Of a stretch of DNA of 64,000 nt, positions 63,623-64,000 are shown one piece after another; positions within the stretch are counted from its first letter, which is position 1, and every line of letters starts with the position of its first letter. Position numbers and translations under genes: made by a program. The notes beneath the pieces are model-generated. The model was not told the origin of the DNA, did no database searches, and saw nothing but the letters and a program-made list of their open reading frames with translations. This stretch comes from Sphingobacterium sp. R2. GTDB lineage: Bacteria; Bacteroidota; Bacteroidia; Sphingobacteriales; Sphingobacteriaceae. Location of the stretch: assembly GCF_040760075.1 (NCBI RefSeq), contig NZ_CP142884.1, positions 1,674,001-1,738,000 of the forward strand. The letters are read 5' to 3'.

Positions 63623-64000
63623 TTGAACAAAAATAAAATTATAAATGATCCGGTATACGGGTTTGTTTCGATCCCCACAGGATTGGTCTTTGATTTGGTA
63701 CAGCATCCTTATTTTCAGCGACTTCGCTATATCAAGCAGGTGAGTATGACACATCTCGTCTATCCAGGTGCTTTACACACTCGTTTTCAGCACGCCATTG
63801 GATCCATGCATTTGATGGCAATGGCTTTGGAAACATTAAGAAGCAAGGGTGTATTCATTTCGGACGTGGAAGAGGAAGCCGCTCTTTCAGCTATTTTACT
63901 CCATGATATTGGGCATGGCCCCTTCTCCCACTCGTTAGAACATAGCTTAATTGAAGGCGTTTCGCATGAGTTGCTGTCTTCGTTGTTAATGGATCGAATC
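63623..64000 (+). CDS. HD-domain phosphohydrolase, 5' part
   Basis: The first 126 residues of an HD-superfamily hydrolase (dGTPase/YdhJ-like); the frame is open to the right edge. It reads NKNKIINDPVYGFVSIPTGL, HPYFQRLRYIKQVSMTHLVY, GALHTRFQHAIGSMHLMAMA and AILLHDIGHGPFSHSLEH, the last being the HD metal-binding motif. The TTG at 63623 is the only usable start: a stop codon in frame lies at 63608 and no ATG or GTG occurs between, while the conserved N-terminus begins right there. In many Bacteroidota lpxD follows this gene, but that would be outside the window. Confidence 0.9.
   Translation, partial: MNKNKIINDPVYGFVSIPTGLVFDLVQHPYFQRLRYIKQVSMTHLVYPGALHTRFQHAIGSMHLMAMALETLRSKGVFISDVEEEAALSAILLHDIGHGPFSHSLEHSLIEGVSHELLSSLLMDRI

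Overview
The window is about 40% GC and reads as chromosome of a Bacteroidota bacterium, most likely Sphingobacteriaceae (Sphingobacterium-like). The grounds are many SusC/SusD outer-membrane pairs, SPII lipoproteins throughout, TAnnTTTG-type -7 promoter boxes, few Shine-Dalgarno sequences, a PorX-type regulator of type IX secretion, and a YtxJ bacilliredoxin. No tRNA, rRNA, CRISPR array, insertion sequence or prophage was seen. Family calls come from reading motifs, without database searches.

Left part (1-12330): the 3' end of a SusC gene with its SusD, a Tat-exported phosphocholine-specific phospholipase C, a LacI-type regulator whose frame is broken by one base, and a three-gene operon of GH92 alpha-mannosidase, basic-secretory-protein metallopeptidase and a second GH92.

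Centre (12331-33517): a roughly 18-kb run of eleven tightly spaced genes on the + strand. It holds two SusC/SusD pairs (the first SusC also broken by a one-base shift) and seven accessory lipoproteins with fasciclin, DUF5007-like, DUF5008/delta-60-like, alkaline-phosphatase-like plus LamG, DUF1735-like, PKD and discoidin-like modules. A third GH92 with its own promoter follows. An 18-bp LacI-style palindrome lies in front of the first and third GH92 genes, and a weaker copy lies upstream of the long operon, so the regulator at 5752 probably controls the region. The likely target is a mannose-containing glycoprotein or mannan, bound and imported through the SusCD pairs, trimmed by GH92 enzymes in the periplasm, with the peptide handled by the metallopeptidase.

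33626-49688: a small unknown membrane protein; an RND efflux operon whose permease is fused to its outer-membrane factor with an internal lipobox; and a second glycan locus (DUF6377-like sensor/regulator, SusC, SusD, GH30, surface glycan-binding lipoprotein) resembling known beta-1,6-glucan loci. Mannan plus beta-1,6-glucan would fit a fungal cell-wall diet.

49689-64000: mainly housekeeping genes. Minus-strand operon dapD-tsaC-DUF4920-folP; S4 RNA-binding protein; ytxJ with an unknown exported protein; ribH; a TPR protein; a membrane nucleotide-sugar dehydratase; alanine dehydrogenase; an alpha/beta hydrolase; minus-strand operon porX-tsaE-ABC ATPase; and the start of an HD-domain hydrolase that runs off the right edge.
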